Assembly (NCBI RefSeq): GCF_000523235.1
Contig: NZ_CP006850.1
Span: 1,240,001 to 1,304,000, forward strand
Source of the DNA: Nocardia nova SH22a
GTDB lineage: Bacteria > Actinomycetota > Actinomycetes > Mycobacteriales > Mycobacteriaceae
Direction: 5' to 3'
Length of the DNA stretch: 64,000 nucleotides
Shown here: positions 41,819 to 51,051 of the stretch, piece by piece
How positions within the stretch are numbered: the first letter of the stretch is position 1
How the letters are laid out: each line of letters starts with the position of its first letter
Position numbers and translations under genes: made by a program
The notes under the pieces: model-generated
What the model was told of the DNA's origin: nothing
Seen by the model: only the letters and a program-made list of their open reading frames with translations
Databases searched by the model: none

Positions 41819-44800
41819 TCACGGACGGCTCCGCAGGCGCAGGCCCCGGGGCGTGGCGCTGAATCCGGCCGTGCTCAGGAAGGTCGCGAAGGTGTTGCCG
41901 TGCACGGACTCTCCGTCGATCCGCTCGACGACCAGGGAGTCGATGCGCCGGTCGTGGACCAGGGCGGCCAAGGCGCCCGCCGCGCGGGTACGGACCTCGG
42001 GATCCTCGGTGAACGTGAGCAAGGTCTTGCCGCCGCGCTCCAAGTACAGGGCGAGTTCGCCGTCGGCGAGAACCACCAGCGCGCCCGCCTTCCGGCCGGG
42101 CCGGTGTCCGGCGCCCTCGCTCGTCTTCGGCCACGGCAGTGCCGCACCGTACGGATTGGCGGGATCGCAGGCGGCGAGTGCGAGGGCGCCGGTTCCACCG
42201 CCGCGTTCGGTGTCGAACGAGCGCAGCCGGTCGACCACATCGGTGGTGGAGAACTGCGCACCGCCCAGGGTGTCGACGAAATAGCCGCGCCGACACCGGC
42301 CTCGGTCCTCGAATTCGGTGAGTACGCGGTACATCAGCGCGAATCCGCCCGCGACATCCTCGCTCTGGACCGAACCGCGGGTCAGCACGCCGTAGCGCTC
42401 CAGGAGCAGATCGGCTGTGGCATGGGCGCGGATCGTGTTGTCGGCCGCGCGCGGCGGTAGCAGTGACCAGCGCCCGGCGACGGCCGGTGGGCCCGATCGG
42501 GTCGGTACGGCCGGACGCGGAAGGTACATGCGTCCGCGCGGTGTGCGCCGAGGGGTGCGATGGGTGGTCGTGCTGCGGGTGGTGCCGGACAGCCGCGCCC
42601 GGACCGGGGCGAAGGTGTCGCCGGACAGGTACCCGGCCCACACCAGCTCCCACAGCGCCGCCGCCACGGCCGTGTCGTCGAGCAGTCCGGTGGCGTCGGA
42701 CAGTTGCCGGAAGAAGTAGGCGCCGCCCGCCACCGCGACGATCCGGTTGCCGCCGAACGCACTTGCCTCGGTGTCGGCCGACCCGTCGGCATCGAGCGCG
42801 ATCGCGTCGCCGGTCCCCGCCGTGAGCTCAGCGCCCAACGCCGACAGCAAGCGCGTCTGCACATCGGTGAAGTCGATCTCCTGCGCGGGCGCCAGTGTGA
42901 CGGGTGCCTGATCCGCCGGATGCAGAGCGATCCAGCCGTCCTTGGCGGTCAGTGCGCTGTGCCCGGACCAGATCACCTCACCGGTCGCGGTCAGCTCGTC
43001 GAGCATGGCCGGTGTGTAGTCGCGCACCCGCGACGGCAGGATCAGCGATTCCCACGCCGAGGCCGGAATCGGCACGCCCGCAAGCTGTTCCACTACCGCG
43101 GCGACACCGTCCACACCGCGCAGGGGTGTGGCGCCGATGTGCTGCCAGGCCGGGAGGAACCGGCCGAAGGCGGCGGTGGACACCGGTTCGACCTCTTTGC
43201 GCGCGGCCGCGAGCGAGCGCCGCCGCAGCCGCCGCAGTACTTCGGTGTCGCACCACTCCGCACCGGCCGATCCCGGTGTGAATTCTCCTTCCACAACGCG
43301 CTTTTCGGCCGCGAGGCGGTGTAATGCGGTGGCCGCGACGGCCGGCCCGATACCGAATCGGCGGGCGAGCGCGTCGAGGGTGAAGGGAGCGTGCGTGCGG
43401 GCATAGCGGCCGGTGAGGTCGCCGAGTGGATCGGCCACCGGTTCGATGAACGCCGCCGGGGTGCCGATGGGCAGCGGAACTCCCAGGGCGTCACGCAATC
43501 TGGCGGCATCCTCCACTGCCGCCCACCAGTGCGATCCGGCGAAGGAGACCTCGAGTGCGCGCTTGGCCCGCACCAGTTCCGCGAACCACGAGCCGGGGTT
43601 GTCGGCGCACCGGGCCGCCGCCTCCTCGGGGGTCAGCGGGCCGAGCAGGCGCAGCAGATCGGCCAGGCCCTCGGCGTCGCGGGCGTGACGTTCGGGGGTG
43701 AGCCGTTGGAGTTCGCGCTCGAGCTGCTCGATGACCGCGGTGTCGAGCAGTTCGCGCAGTTCGACCCGGCCCAGCAGTTCCGCCAGCAGACTCGAATCCA
43801 GCGACAGCGCGGCCGCGCGGCGTTCGGCGAGCGGACTGTCCCCCTCGTACATGAACTGGCCGATGTAGTCGAACAGCAACGCGTTGGCGAACGGTGACGG
43901 CGCCGCCGTCTCCACCTCGACCAGCCGCAGTTTGCGGCGCGCGACATCGGTCAGCAGATCCCGTAGCGCGGGCAGGTCGTACACATCGCGCAGACATTCG
44001 CGCACCGTCTCCAGCAGGATCGGGAAATCCGGGAATTTCCTTGCCACATCGAGTAATTGGGCCGCGCGCTGACGCTGCTGCCACAGCGGTGCGCGGCGGC
44101 CCGGGTCCCGGCGGGGCAGCAGCAGCGCGCGGGCCGCGCATTCGCGGAAGCGGGAGGCGAACAGCGCCGAACCGCCCACCTGCTCGGTGACCGCCTCGTC
44201 GATCTCGTCCGGTTCGAAGACGAACAGTTCCGCGCCGGGCGGATCGTCGGTGGTGTCGGGCAGCCGGACCACGATGCCGTCGTCGGAGGCGGTCGGGGCG
44301 GCATCGACCCCGAACCGCTCGCGCAGCCGCGCTCCGACGGCCAGCGCCCAGGGCGCGTGCACGGGAAGTCCGTAGGGCGAGTGCAGGATCAGCCGCCAGT
44401 CGCCGAGTTCGTCGCGAAACCGCTCGACGAGCAGGGTGCGGTCGGTGGGCAGATGTCCGGTGGCCTGGCGCTGCTCGGCCAGCAGCGACACCAGATTCGC
44501 GGTGGCGAAATCGTCCAGTCCGGCGGCGTGCACGATGTGCTCGAGTTCGACGAGTTCCGCGCCCGCCTTCGCACCGCCGGATTTTCGAGTTCGGCGGCCG
44601 TCCGGCACGGACCTGGTCCGGGCGGAACCGTCACCATTGCCGTCCGAGGTCGCCGCCGCGCGACGCGACGATTTCCGTGCCGGAGGCCGCGACTCGTCTC
44701 GTCCGTTCCCGGCGACGGGACTGATGTCCCCAGTACCGGGGTCGGCATCGCGTACCAGCGCGTCGATGCGTTCGGCCGGAGCACGCTCTATCGCCTGCCC

Positions 44801-46684
44801 CGCCGTACGCACGAATTCGCCCAGGGCAGCGCCCAATTCGGCCGGACGGCCCAAAGAATCGCCGTGCCAGAACGGCAACCGCCCGGGCAGCCCGAAGGCG
44901 GGGGAGACCAGCACTCGATCGTGGGTGATGTCCTCGATCCGCCAGCTGGTGGCGCCGAGGGCGAACACATCGCCGACACGGGACTCGTACACCATCTCCT
45001 CGTCGAGTTCGCCTACCCGCGAGGCCTTCTCGCCGACCATGAACACGGGGAACAGGCCGCGATCCGGAATCGCCCCGCCGGAGGTGACCGCGAGCCGTTG
45101 CGCGCCGGGCCGGCCGGTGAGCGTGCCCGCATCGCGATCCCACACCACCCGCGGCCGCAGTTCGGCGAATTCGTCGGACGGATACCGCCCCGACAGCAGA
45201 TCCAGCACCGAGTCGTAGGCCGAGCGCGGCAGCGACGCGAAACTGCCTGTGCCCCGGACAGTGTCGAACCATTCGTCGACATCGATCGGCTCCAGCGCGC
45301 AGGCCGCGACCGTCTGCTGGGCGAGGATGTCGAGCGGGTGGGCGGGAATCCGCAACTCCTCGATCTGCCCCGCCGTCATCCGCATCGAGGCCACCGCGCA
45401 GTGCACGACATCGGTGCGGTGCTTGGGGAAGATCACACCGCGCGAGATCTCGCCCACCTGATGTCCGGCCCGGCCGACCCGCTGCAACCCACCGGCCACC
45501 GACGGCGGCGCCTCGACCTGGACCACCAGATCGACCGCGCCCATATCGATGCCGAGTTCGAGGCTGCTGGTGGCGACCACACAGCGCAACCGCCCGCTCT
45601 TGAGATCGTCCTCGATGATCGCGCGCTGTTCCTTGCTCACCGATCCGTGATGCGCCCGCGCGAGCAGCGGCGCCGCGCCGTGATTGACCTCCGTGGTGGA
45701 CCCGATCTGTGCGGGTGGCGCGTGATCCTTGCGTACCGGGTGTACCGGGTCGGTATCGGAATCGCTTGCGGCGGAATCTATTTCGCCGAGCCGCTCGGCG
45801 TATTCCTCGTTCAGCCGCGCGGTGAGCCGTTCGGCGAGCCTGCGGGAGTTCGCGAACACGATCGACGATTGATGCGCCAGCACCAGATCCACGATCGCGG
45901 CATCCACATGCGGCCAGATCGATCCGGGCTGATCGGATTCGCCGGGCTCGGTCATATCCGCGACCGGAACCCGGACCGACAGATCGAAGGTCTTCGGCGC
46001 GGGCGGCGCCACGATCGTGATCGGCGCCGAACCCACCAGGAACCGGCCCACCGCCTCCGGCGGGCGCACCGTCGCCGACAGCCCGATGCGCTGCGCGGGG
46101 CGCTCGGTGAGCTGATCCAGCCGGGCCAGCGACAGCGCCAGATGCGCACCCCGCTTGGACCCGGCGATCGCGTGCACCTCGTCCACGATCACCGTGCCGA
46201 CCTCGGACAGCGTGTCGCGGGCCGCCGAGGTGAGCATCAGATACAGCGATTCCGGAGTGGTGATCAGGATGTCCGGCGGTTTGCGTGCCATCGTGCGGCG
46301 ATCGGCGGCGGTGGTGTCGCCGGAACGAACCCCCACGGTGATCTCCGGCGCGGCCGCGCCCAGCCGGGCGGCCGTCCGGGTGATGCCGACCAGTGGCGCG
46401 CGCAGATTGCGCTCGACGTCGACCGCCAGCGCCTTGAGCGGGGAGATGTAGAGCACCGAGGTGCGCCGCGGCCCCTCCGGCGGCTCGCGGGTGGCGAGCC
46501 GATCGATCGCCCACAGAAATGCCGACAGCGTCTTGCCCGACCCGGTCGGGGCGATGACCAGCGTGTGTTCACCCGCGGCGATCGCCTGCCATGCGCCCAG
46601 CTGGGCGGCGGTGGGCGCCGGGAACGCACCGTCGAACCACTCCTGGGTCGCGCGGGCGAACTGCTGCATGGGTTCAGTCTGCAC
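41819..46684 (-). CDS. lhr: Lhr-family ATP-dependent helicase
   Basis: 1621 residues. A superfamily 2 3'-5' helicase: Walker A APTGSGKT (45-52), DEVH box (168-171), LSATVRPPE motif III and, after the insert, motif VI QRVGRAGH. The long C-terminal region (about 800-1600) has the Lhr winged-helix and HTH_42-type domains. Two insertions break the usual pattern: about residues 300-345 (acidic, Asp/Ser-rich) within the second RecA domain and about 645-715 (Arg/Ser/Gly-rich) after the helicase core. These make it about 100 residues longer than mycobacterial Lhr. GTG at 46684 or ATG at 46669 may start. It acts in DNA repair, probably on RNA:DNA hybrids and damaged forks. Confidence 0.95.
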   Translation of the reverse strand: MQTEPMQQFARATQEWFDGAFPAPTAAQLGAWQAIAAGEHTLVIAPTGSGKTLSAFLWAIDRLATREPPEGPRRTSVLYISPLKALAVDVERNLRAPLVGITRTAARLGAAAPEITVGVRSGDTTAADRRTMARKPPDILITTPESLYLMLTSAARDTLSEVGTVIVDEVHAIAGSKRGAHLALSLARLDQLTERPAQRIGLSATVRPPEAVGRFLVGSAPITIVAPPAPKTFDLSVRVPVADMTEPGESDQPGSIWPHVDAAIVDLVLAHQSSIVFANSRRLAERLTARLNEEYAERLGEIDSAASDSDTDPVHPVRKDHAPPAQIGSTTEVNHGAAPLLARAHHGSVSKEQRAIIEDDLKSGRLRCVVATSSLELGIDMGAVDLVVQVEAPPSVAGGLQRVGRAGHQVGEISRGVIFPKHRTDVVHCAVASMRMTAGQIEELRIPAHPLDILAQQTVAACALEPIDVDEWFDTVRGTGSFASLPRSAYDSVLDLLSGRYPSDEFAELRPRVVWDRDAGTLTGRPGAQRLAVTSGGAIPDRGLFPVFMVGEKASRVGELDEEMVYESRVGDVFALGATSWRIEDITHDRVLVSPAFGLPGRLPFWHGDSLGRPAELGAALGEFVRTAGQAIERAPAERIDALVRDADPGTGDISPVAGNGRDESRPPARKSSRRAAATSDGNGDGSARTRSVPDGRRTRKSGGAKAGAELVELEHIVHAAGLDDFATANLVSLLAEQRQATGHLPTDRTLLVERFRDELGDWRLILHSPYGLPVHAPWALAVGARLRERFGVDAAPTASDDGIVVRLPDTTDDPPGAELFVFEPDEIDEAVTEQVGGSALFASRFRECAARALLLPRRDPGRRAPLWQQRQRAAQLLDVARKFPDFPILLETVRECLRDVYDLPALRDLLTDVARRKLRLVEVETAAPSPFANALLFDYIGQFMYEGDSPLAERRAAALSLDSSLLAELLGRVELRELLDTAVIEQLERELQRLTPERHARDAEGLADLLRLLGPLTPEEAAARCADNPGSWFAELVRAKRALEVSFAGSHWWAAVEDAARLRDALGVPLPIGTPAAFIEPVADPLGDLTGRYARTHAPFTLDALARRFGIGPAVAATALHRLAAEKRVVEGEFTPGSAGAEWCDTEVLRRLRRRSLAAARKEVEPVSTAAFGRFLPAWQHIGATPLRGVDGVAAVVEQLAGVPIPASAWESLILPSRVRDYTPAMLDELTATGEVIWSGHSALTAKDGWIALHPADQAPVTLAPAQEIDFTDVQTRLLSALGAELTAGTGDAIALDADGSADTEASAFGGNRIVAVAGGAYFFRQLSDATGLLDDTAVAAALWELVWAGYLSGDTFAPVRARLSGTTRSTTTHRTPRRTPRGRMYLPRPAVPTRSGPPAVAGRWSLLPPRAADNTIRAHATADLLLERYGVLTRGSVQSEDVAGGFALMYRVLTEFEDRGRCRRGYFVDTLGGAQFSTTDVVDRLRSFDTERGGGTGALALAACDPANPYGAALPWPKTSEGAGHRPGRKAGALVVLADGELALYLERGGKTLLTFTEDPEVRTRAAGALAALVHDRRIDSLVVERIDGESVHGNTFATFLSTAGFSATPRGLRLRSRP

Positions 46685-46772
46685 CCCGGCACCGACACGA
46701 ACCCGTCACGATGCCGGGCCACCGCGCCGGGGATGGTTAGGCTGGGCCGCGGCCTGGATCCGACGAGGCACA

Positions 46773-46879
46773 GGAGCACCGATGACCGACAATTGCGCAG
46801 CTGGTCCCCGGTGCGGGCGTCCCACAAGACAGTGGAGCGCCGATGACCGACATTGCACAGCTGGACGTCGGTGCGACCG
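46773..46879 (+). repeat. imperfect direct repeat in the VOC gene leader
   Basis: About 47 bases at 46773-46819 recur at 46834-46879 with one base deleted. Each copy starts GGAGCxCCGATGACCGAC, a ribosome site with start codon, then CAGCTGG and CGGTGCG. From the first TGC on, spacing is exactly 60 nt, so the reading frame of the upstream small ORF is kept. Confidence 0.75.
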
Positions 46880-46901
46880 CGTGCGCACAGGAGTGACATG
46901 A
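46782..46901 (+). CDS. 39-aa Cys-rich leader ORF coupled to the VOC gene
   Basis: Starts at ATG with AGGAG five bases upstream and ends at a TGA overlapping the VOC start by four bases (ATGA). The peptide has two similar C-x5-C units, CAAGPRC and CTAGRRC, created by the DNA duplication. Ribosomes leaving it would restart at the VOC gene. This is a candidate upstream peptide rather than a proven gene; attenuation by cysteine supply is a possible but untested role. Confidence 0.45.
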   Translation: MTDNCAAGPRCGRPTRQWSADDRHCTAGRRCDRVRTGVT

Positions 46902-47359
46902 GTGACAGTCGTGAACCGGTGACCGAGATCCCCGCGGACCCCGTGCAGGCCCGCGATCCCGGTGATCCGCCCGTCCCACCCGGCGCTCTGCTGCTGGAAC
47001 TGGTGCCGGTCCCCGTGACCGATGTGGATCGGTCGATCGAGTTCTATCGCGACCGGGCCGGCTTCCACCTCGACGTGGATGTCACCCCGGCGCCTGACGT
47101 CCGGATCGTCCAGCTGACCCCACCCGGTTCGGCGTGCTCGATCCTGCTCGCCACGGGCCTGCCCGCGGCGCAGACACCCGCGGGCGCCCTGCGCGGACTG
47201 CATCTGGTGGTCGCCGATATCGAGGCGTCGCGCGCCACGCTGCTGGCGCGGGGAGTCGAGGTCGGCGAGATCGAGGACGTCGGCGGTGGCGTGCTCTACG
47301 CGTACTTCGCCGATCCGGACGGCAACACCTGGTGCCTGCAGCACATGCCGTGGCGATGA
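46898..47359 (+). CDS. VOC-superfamily (glyoxalase/bleomycin-resistance-like) protein
   Basis: 153 residues. After a 25-residue Pro/Asp-rich lead, two beta-alpha-beta-beta-beta modules can be read: LELVPVPVTDVDRSIEFYRDRAGFHLD and LRGLHLVVADIEASRATLLARGVEVGEI, ending with LYAYFADPDGNTWCLQHM, the classic last strand with the metal-ligand Glu position as Trp-Cys-Leu. The family binds metal and small ligands; substrate unknown. ATG has AGGAG 5 nt upstream and overlaps the small leader ORF. It lies between divergent lhr and convergent pcd. Confidence 0.87.
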   Translation: MSDSREPVTEIPADPVQARDPGDPPVPPGALLLELVPVPVTDVDRSIEFYRDRAGFHLDVDVTPAPDVRIVQLTPPGSACSILLATGLPAAQTPAGALRGLHLVVADIEASRATLLARGVEVGEIEDVGGGVLYAYFADPDGNTWCLQHMPWR

Positions 47360-47387
47360 GGTTTCCCGCGCAGCACTCGCGTCCGGC

Positions 47388-48917
47388 TCAGCCGAACCGG
47401 ATGCCTTGGGCCAGTGGCAGTTCGGCGGAATAGTTGACGGTGTTGGTGGCCCGGCGCATATAGGCCTTCCAGGAATCGGAACCCGATTCGCGCCCGCCGC
47501 CGGTCTGTTTCTCTCCGCCGAAGGCGCCGCCGATCTCCGCGCCGGAGGTGCCGATGTTCACATTGGCGATACCGCAGTCCGACCCGTCGGCGGCCAGGAA
47601 ACGCTCCGCCTCGCGCTGATCGCCGGTGAAGATCGCCGACGAAAGTCCCTGCGGCACCGCATTGTGCAGTTCGATCGCGGTGTCGAGATCGTGGTAGGTC
47701 AGGACGTAGAGGATCGGCGCGAAGGTCTCCTCGCGCACCACCGCGGTCTGGGCGGGCATCCGGACGATCGCCGGGCGCACATAGTAGGCATCGGGATCAC
47801 CGGTCTCCACCCGCTCACCGCCGCAGATCAATTCGCCGCCGTCGTCGATCGCCCGCTGGATCGCCGAGCGCATCGCCGTGTGTGCCCGTTCGTCGACCAG
47901 CGGGCCCACCAGCACCCGATCGTCGAGCGGATTACCCACGGGCAGTTGCTGATACGCCGCACTCATCCGATCCAGCAGCGGGCCCACGATATCCGCGTGC
48001 GCGATCACCCGCCGCAGGGTCGTGCAGCGCTGCCCGGCCGTACCCGCCGCGGCGAAAACCACGGCGCGCGTGGTCAATTCGATATCGGCGGACGGTGTGA
48101 CCACGGCCCCGTTGTTACCGCCCAGCTCGAGCAGGCAGCGACCGAAGCGCGCCGCGACCCGCGGCGCCACCGTGCGCCCCATCCGCACCGAGCCGGTGGC
48201 GCTGAGCAGTGCGATCCGTTCGTCGTCGACGAGCAGTCCGCCGACCTCGCCGTCGCCCTGTACGAGCTGATGGATCTCCGGATCGGCTCCGACGTCCGCG
48301 GCGGCCCGGCGCAGCAGCGTGTGACAGGCGAGCGCGGTGGAAGGTGTTGTCTGTGAGGGCTTCCACACCACGGTGTCCCCGCAGACCAACGCGATCGCGG
48401 TATTCCACGACCACACCGCGACCGGGAAGTTGAAGGCCGAGATCACCCCGACCACGCCGAGCGGATGCCAGGTCTCCATCAGCCGGTGGCCGGGCCGCTC
48501 GGAGGGCATCGTGTGGCCGTAGAGCTGCCGGGACAGGCCGACGGCGAATTCGCAGACGTCGATCATCTCCTGCACCTCGCCACGCGCCTCGGCGCCGATC
48601 TTGCCCGCCTCCAGCGTCACCAGTTCGGCCAGCGCGTCGATATTGTCGGTGAGCAACTGCCCGAGCCTGCGCACCACCGCCGCGCGTTGCGGCGCCGGTA
48701 CCGTGCGCCAGGATCGAAAAGCATTGTGCGCCTTGTCGATCGCGTACATCACGTCCAGTTCGGTACTGGTCCGCAGATGGCCCAGGACGCCACCGGTGAT
48801 CGGGCTGCGCACGGGGAGGTCGCCGGATTCCACGGTGCCGGCGCCGAGTTCGGCCAGGCGCTGGGCGAGACGATCGCGCAATTCGCCGGTGCTGGGCAGG
48901 ACGGGGGCGGATGTCAT
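47388..48917 (-). CDS. pcd: aldehyde dehydrogenase, piperideine-6-carboxylate type
   Basis: 509 residues. Catalytic Cys298 in GTAGQRCTT and general-base Glu264 in LELGGNN define an NAD(P)-dependent aldehyde dehydrogenase; NFPVAVWSW and WKPSQTTP form the cofactor and tunnel regions. The ALDH7-like sequence and its place divergent from lrpA-lat match Rv3293 pcd. It should oxidise the semialdehyde (cyclised as piperideine-6-carboxylate) made from lysine by Lat to 2-aminoadipate. ATG 48917 fits family length. Confidence 0.93.
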   Translation of the reverse strand: MTSAPVLPSTGELRDRLAQRLAELGAGTVESGDLPVRSPITGGVLGHLRTSTELDVMYAIDKAHNAFRSWRTVPAPQRAAVVRRLGQLLTDNIDALAELVTLEAGKIGAEARGEVQEMIDVCEFAVGLSRQLYGHTMPSERPGHRLMETWHPLGVVGVISAFNFPVAVWSWNTAIALVCGDTVVWKPSQTTPSTALACHTLLRRAAADVGADPEIHQLVQGDGEVGGLLVDDERIALLSATGSVRMGRTVAPRVAARFGRCLLELGGNNGAVVTPSADIELTTRAVVFAAAGTAGQRCTTLRRVIAHADIVGPLLDRMSAAYQQLPVGNPLDDRVLVGPLVDERAHTAMRSAIQRAIDDGGELICGGERVETGDPDAYYVRPAIVRMPAQTAVVREETFAPILYVLTYHDLDTAIELHNAVPQGLSSAIFTGDQREAERFLAADGSDCGIANVNIGTSGAEIGGAFGGEKQTGGGRESGSDSWKAYMRRATNTVNYSAELPLAQGIRFG

Positions 48918-49023
48918 GTGCGGCTCCGTTTCCGGGATCGGCAGGGGATCTGCTTCGGGGTCTTCACACTGGGGAGGAATCCGTTTCGCCCAACGCCGCC
49001 GCGCGCTGGGTTAGCCTTCGCTG

Positions 49024-49476
49024 ATGGCGGATGCACCTGCGAAACCTGTTCTGGACGATATCGATCGGCTCCTGATCCGCGAATTGATGGCCGACGGCCG
49101 TGCCACCCTGTCCAATCTCGCGGAGAAGGCCAGCCTGTCGGTGTCCGCGGTGCAATCGCGAGTTCGGCGGCTCGAGGCGCGCGGAGTGATCCGGGGCTAC
49201 ACCGCGAAGGTCGATCCTGAGGCATTGGGGCAGATGCTCTCGGCATATGTCGCGATCACTCCTCTCGACCCGTCGCAGCCCGATGAGGCTCCGGCGCTGT
49301 TACAGCACGTCCCCGGCATCGAGGAGTGCCATTCGGTGGCGGGGGAGGAGAGCTACATGCTGCTCGTCCGGGTGGCCTCACCACGACATCTCGAACAGTT
49401 GCTGGCCGAGATCCGCGCCACCGCCAACGTCAGAACCAGAAGCACCATCATTCTGCAGACATTCTATGACCAGTGA
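49024..49476 (+). CDS. lrpA: Lrp/AsnC-family transcriptional regulator
   Basis: 150 residues: N-terminal HTH (LDDIDRLLIRELMADGRATLSNLAEKASLSVSAVQSRVRRLEARGVI) and a C-terminal RAM domain (AYVAITPLDPSQPDEAP... ESYMLLVRVAS) that binds amino acids and sets oligomer state. It lies upstream of lat and divergent from pcd as in M. tuberculosis (Rv3291c), so it probably senses lysine or a product and controls both. TAGCCT six bases before ATG indicates a leaderless mRNA. Candidate AT-rich operators lie between this gene and lat. Confidence 0.95.
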   Translation: MADAPAKPVLDDIDRLLIRELMADGRATLSNLAEKASLSVSAVQSRVRRLEARGVIRGYTAKVDPEALGQMLSAYVAITPLDPSQPDEAPALLQHVPGIEECHSVAGEESYMLLVRVASPRHLEQLLAEIRATANVRTRSTIILQTFYDQ

Positions 49477-49484
49477 GACCTGAT

Positions 49485-49528
49485 CGTAATTTATACGTTC
49501 GTTCGTAGTGAAAGCGTAAAAATTTACG
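49485..49528 (+). promoter_or_regulatory. two AT-rich palindromes and lat promoter region
   Basis: CGTA-ATTTA-TACG (49485-49497) and CGTAAA-AA-TTTACG (49515-49528) are perfect inverted repeats with Lrp-like AT-rich centres, 30 nt apart centre to centre. The second abuts a TATCCT -10-like box (49529-49534) that lies six bases before the lat GTG. Confidence 0.6.
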
Positions 49529-49540
49529 TATCCTGCGAAT

Positions 49541-50905
49541 GTGACCCTCGAACTGGAACGTCCCGGAACGACCGACGCGGTGGTTACTGATCCGGCGCCG
49601 GTCGCAGCTTCGCGCGTGCACGAGATCCTGTCCGGCCACATCCTCGCCGACGGCTTCGATATCGTCCTCGACCTGCGGAAATCGCAGGGGCGCAGGCTCG
49701 TCGACGCCCGTGACGGCACGACCTACCTGGACATGTTCGGCTTCTTCGCCTCCTCGGCGCTGGGAATGAACCATCCGGCCCTGGCCGACGACGAGTCCTT
49801 CCGTGCCGAACTGACCGTGGCCGCGCTGAACAAGCCCAGTAACTCCGATATCTACACGGTCGAGATGGCACGCTTCGTCGACACCTTCGCACGGGTGCTC
49901 GGCGATCCGGCGCTGCCGCATCTGTTCTTCATCGACGGCGGCGCCCTCGCGGTGGAGAACGCGCTCAAGGTGGCCTTCGACTGGAAGAGCAGGCACAACG
50001 CGATGCACAGCCGCCCGGCCGATCTCGGCACGCGAGTGCTGCATCTGACCGGCGCCTTCCACGGCCGCACCGGCTACACCATGTCGCTGACCAACACCGA
50101 TCCGATCAAGACCGATCGCTTCCCGAAGTTCGGCTGGCCGCGCATCGAGACGCCGTATCTGTGTCCCGGCGCCGATATCGAGGCCGCCGAGTCCCGGGCG
50201 CTCGCACAGGCGGAGGCGGCCTTCGCCGAGAATCCGCACGACATCGCCTGCTTCATCGCCGAACCGATCCAGGGCGAGGGCGGCGACCGGCATCTGCGTC
50301 CGGAATTCCTGCGGCGCATGCAGCAGCTGTGTCACGACCACGACGCGCTGTTCATCCTCGACGAGGTGCAGACCGGAGTGGCGATGACCGGCACGATCTG
50401 GGCCTATCAGCAACTCGGGTTGCGCCCGGACGTGGTCGCCTTCGGGAAGAAGACCCAGGTGTGCGGGATCATGGCGGGCGGTCGCGTGGACGAGGTGCCC
50501 GGCAATGTGTTCGAGACGAGTTCGCGGCTCAATTCCACCTGGGGCGGCAACCTCGCCGACATGGTCCGCGCCCGGCGCATCCTCGAGGTGATCGAGTCCG
50601 AGCGGCTCGCCGATCGCGCGAAGGACCTCGGCGCGCTGCTGCTCGACCGGCTGCGCGAGCTGGCCGAGCGGCACGATGCGCTGACCGATCCGCGCGGGCG
50701 CGGGCTGATGTGCGCGGTCACGCTGGCCTCCCCGGAACTGCGTGACGCGGTGCTGGCCGAGGCACTCGAGCGCGAGCACGTGCTGCTGCTCGGCAGCGGC
50801 GCCCGGGGCATCCGATTCCGGCCGCCGCTGACGGTCACCGCGGACGAACTCGAGGAGGCGGTGGCGGCGCTGGACCGGGTGCTGGACCGGCATCGCGATG
50901 AATGA
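49541..50905 (+). CDS. lat: L-lysine 6-aminotransferase
   Basis: 454 residues of the class III PLP aminotransferases. It moves the epsilon-amino group of lysine to 2-oxoglutarate. PLP lysine is Lys303 or Lys304 in FGKKTQVCG; LDEVQTG and the AFHGRTGYTMSLT block hold the cofactor, and the Lat-type N-terminus VLDLRKSQGRRLVDARDGTTYLDMFGFFASS is intact. GTG 49541 follows a TATCCT box by six bases, so translation is probably leaderless. Lat, Pcd and LrpA form a lysine catabolic unit. In mycobacteria Lat rises in stationary phase; that is not visible here. Confidence 0.96.
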   Translation: MTLELERPGTTDAVVTDPAPVAASRVHEILSGHILADGFDIVLDLRKSQGRRLVDARDGTTYLDMFGFFASSALGMNHPALADDESFRAELTVAALNKPSNSDIYTVEMARFVDTFARVLGDPALPHLFFIDGGALAVENALKVAFDWKSRHNAMHSRPADLGTRVLHLTGAFHGRTGYTMSLTNTDPIKTDRFPKFGWPRIETPYLCPGADIEAAESRALAQAEAAFAENPHDIACFIAEPIQGEGGDRHLRPEFLRRMQQLCHDHDALFILDEVQTGVAMTGTIWAYQQLGLRPDVVAFGKKTQVCGIMAGGRVDEVPGNVFETSSRLNSTWGGNLADMVRARRILEVIESERLADRAKDLGALLLDRLRELAERHDALTDPRGRGLMCAVTLASPELRDAVLAEALEREHVLLLGSGARGIRFRPPLTVTADELEEAVAALDRVLDRHRDE

Positions 50906-50987
50906 GGATTCGCGGCCGGTTCCGGCGCCGGGCGCCCGGCTGTTATGGCACTTCACCAGGGGTTTTACGCTGGCGAGGAGCCAATAA

Positions 50988-51008
50988 GGGTACTCGTCGG
51001 TAGTACCC
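50988..51008. promoter_or_regulatory. inverted repeat upstream of accD5
   Basis: GGGTACT and AGTACCC are exact inverted repeats around a 7-nt centre, 44-64 nt before the accD5 start and upstream of its -10-like TACACT. A repressor or activator of acyl-CoA carboxylase expression could bind here. Confidence 0.55.
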
Positions 51009-51051
51009 TCGGGAATTCCGCGAAGCCTGGTCACTGGTTACACTCCGGGGC

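Noticed and set aside
41016..46684. Defence system built on the helicase and nuclease
   Set aside because: lhr with nei is a conserved repair neighbourhood in mycobacteria; no restriction, nuclease or abortive gene accompanies it.
44057..46846. 929-codon open frame on the plus strand
   Set aside because: It is exactly antisense to lhr, Arg/Gly/His-rich, has no domain or ribosome site, and arises from the strong third-position GC bias.
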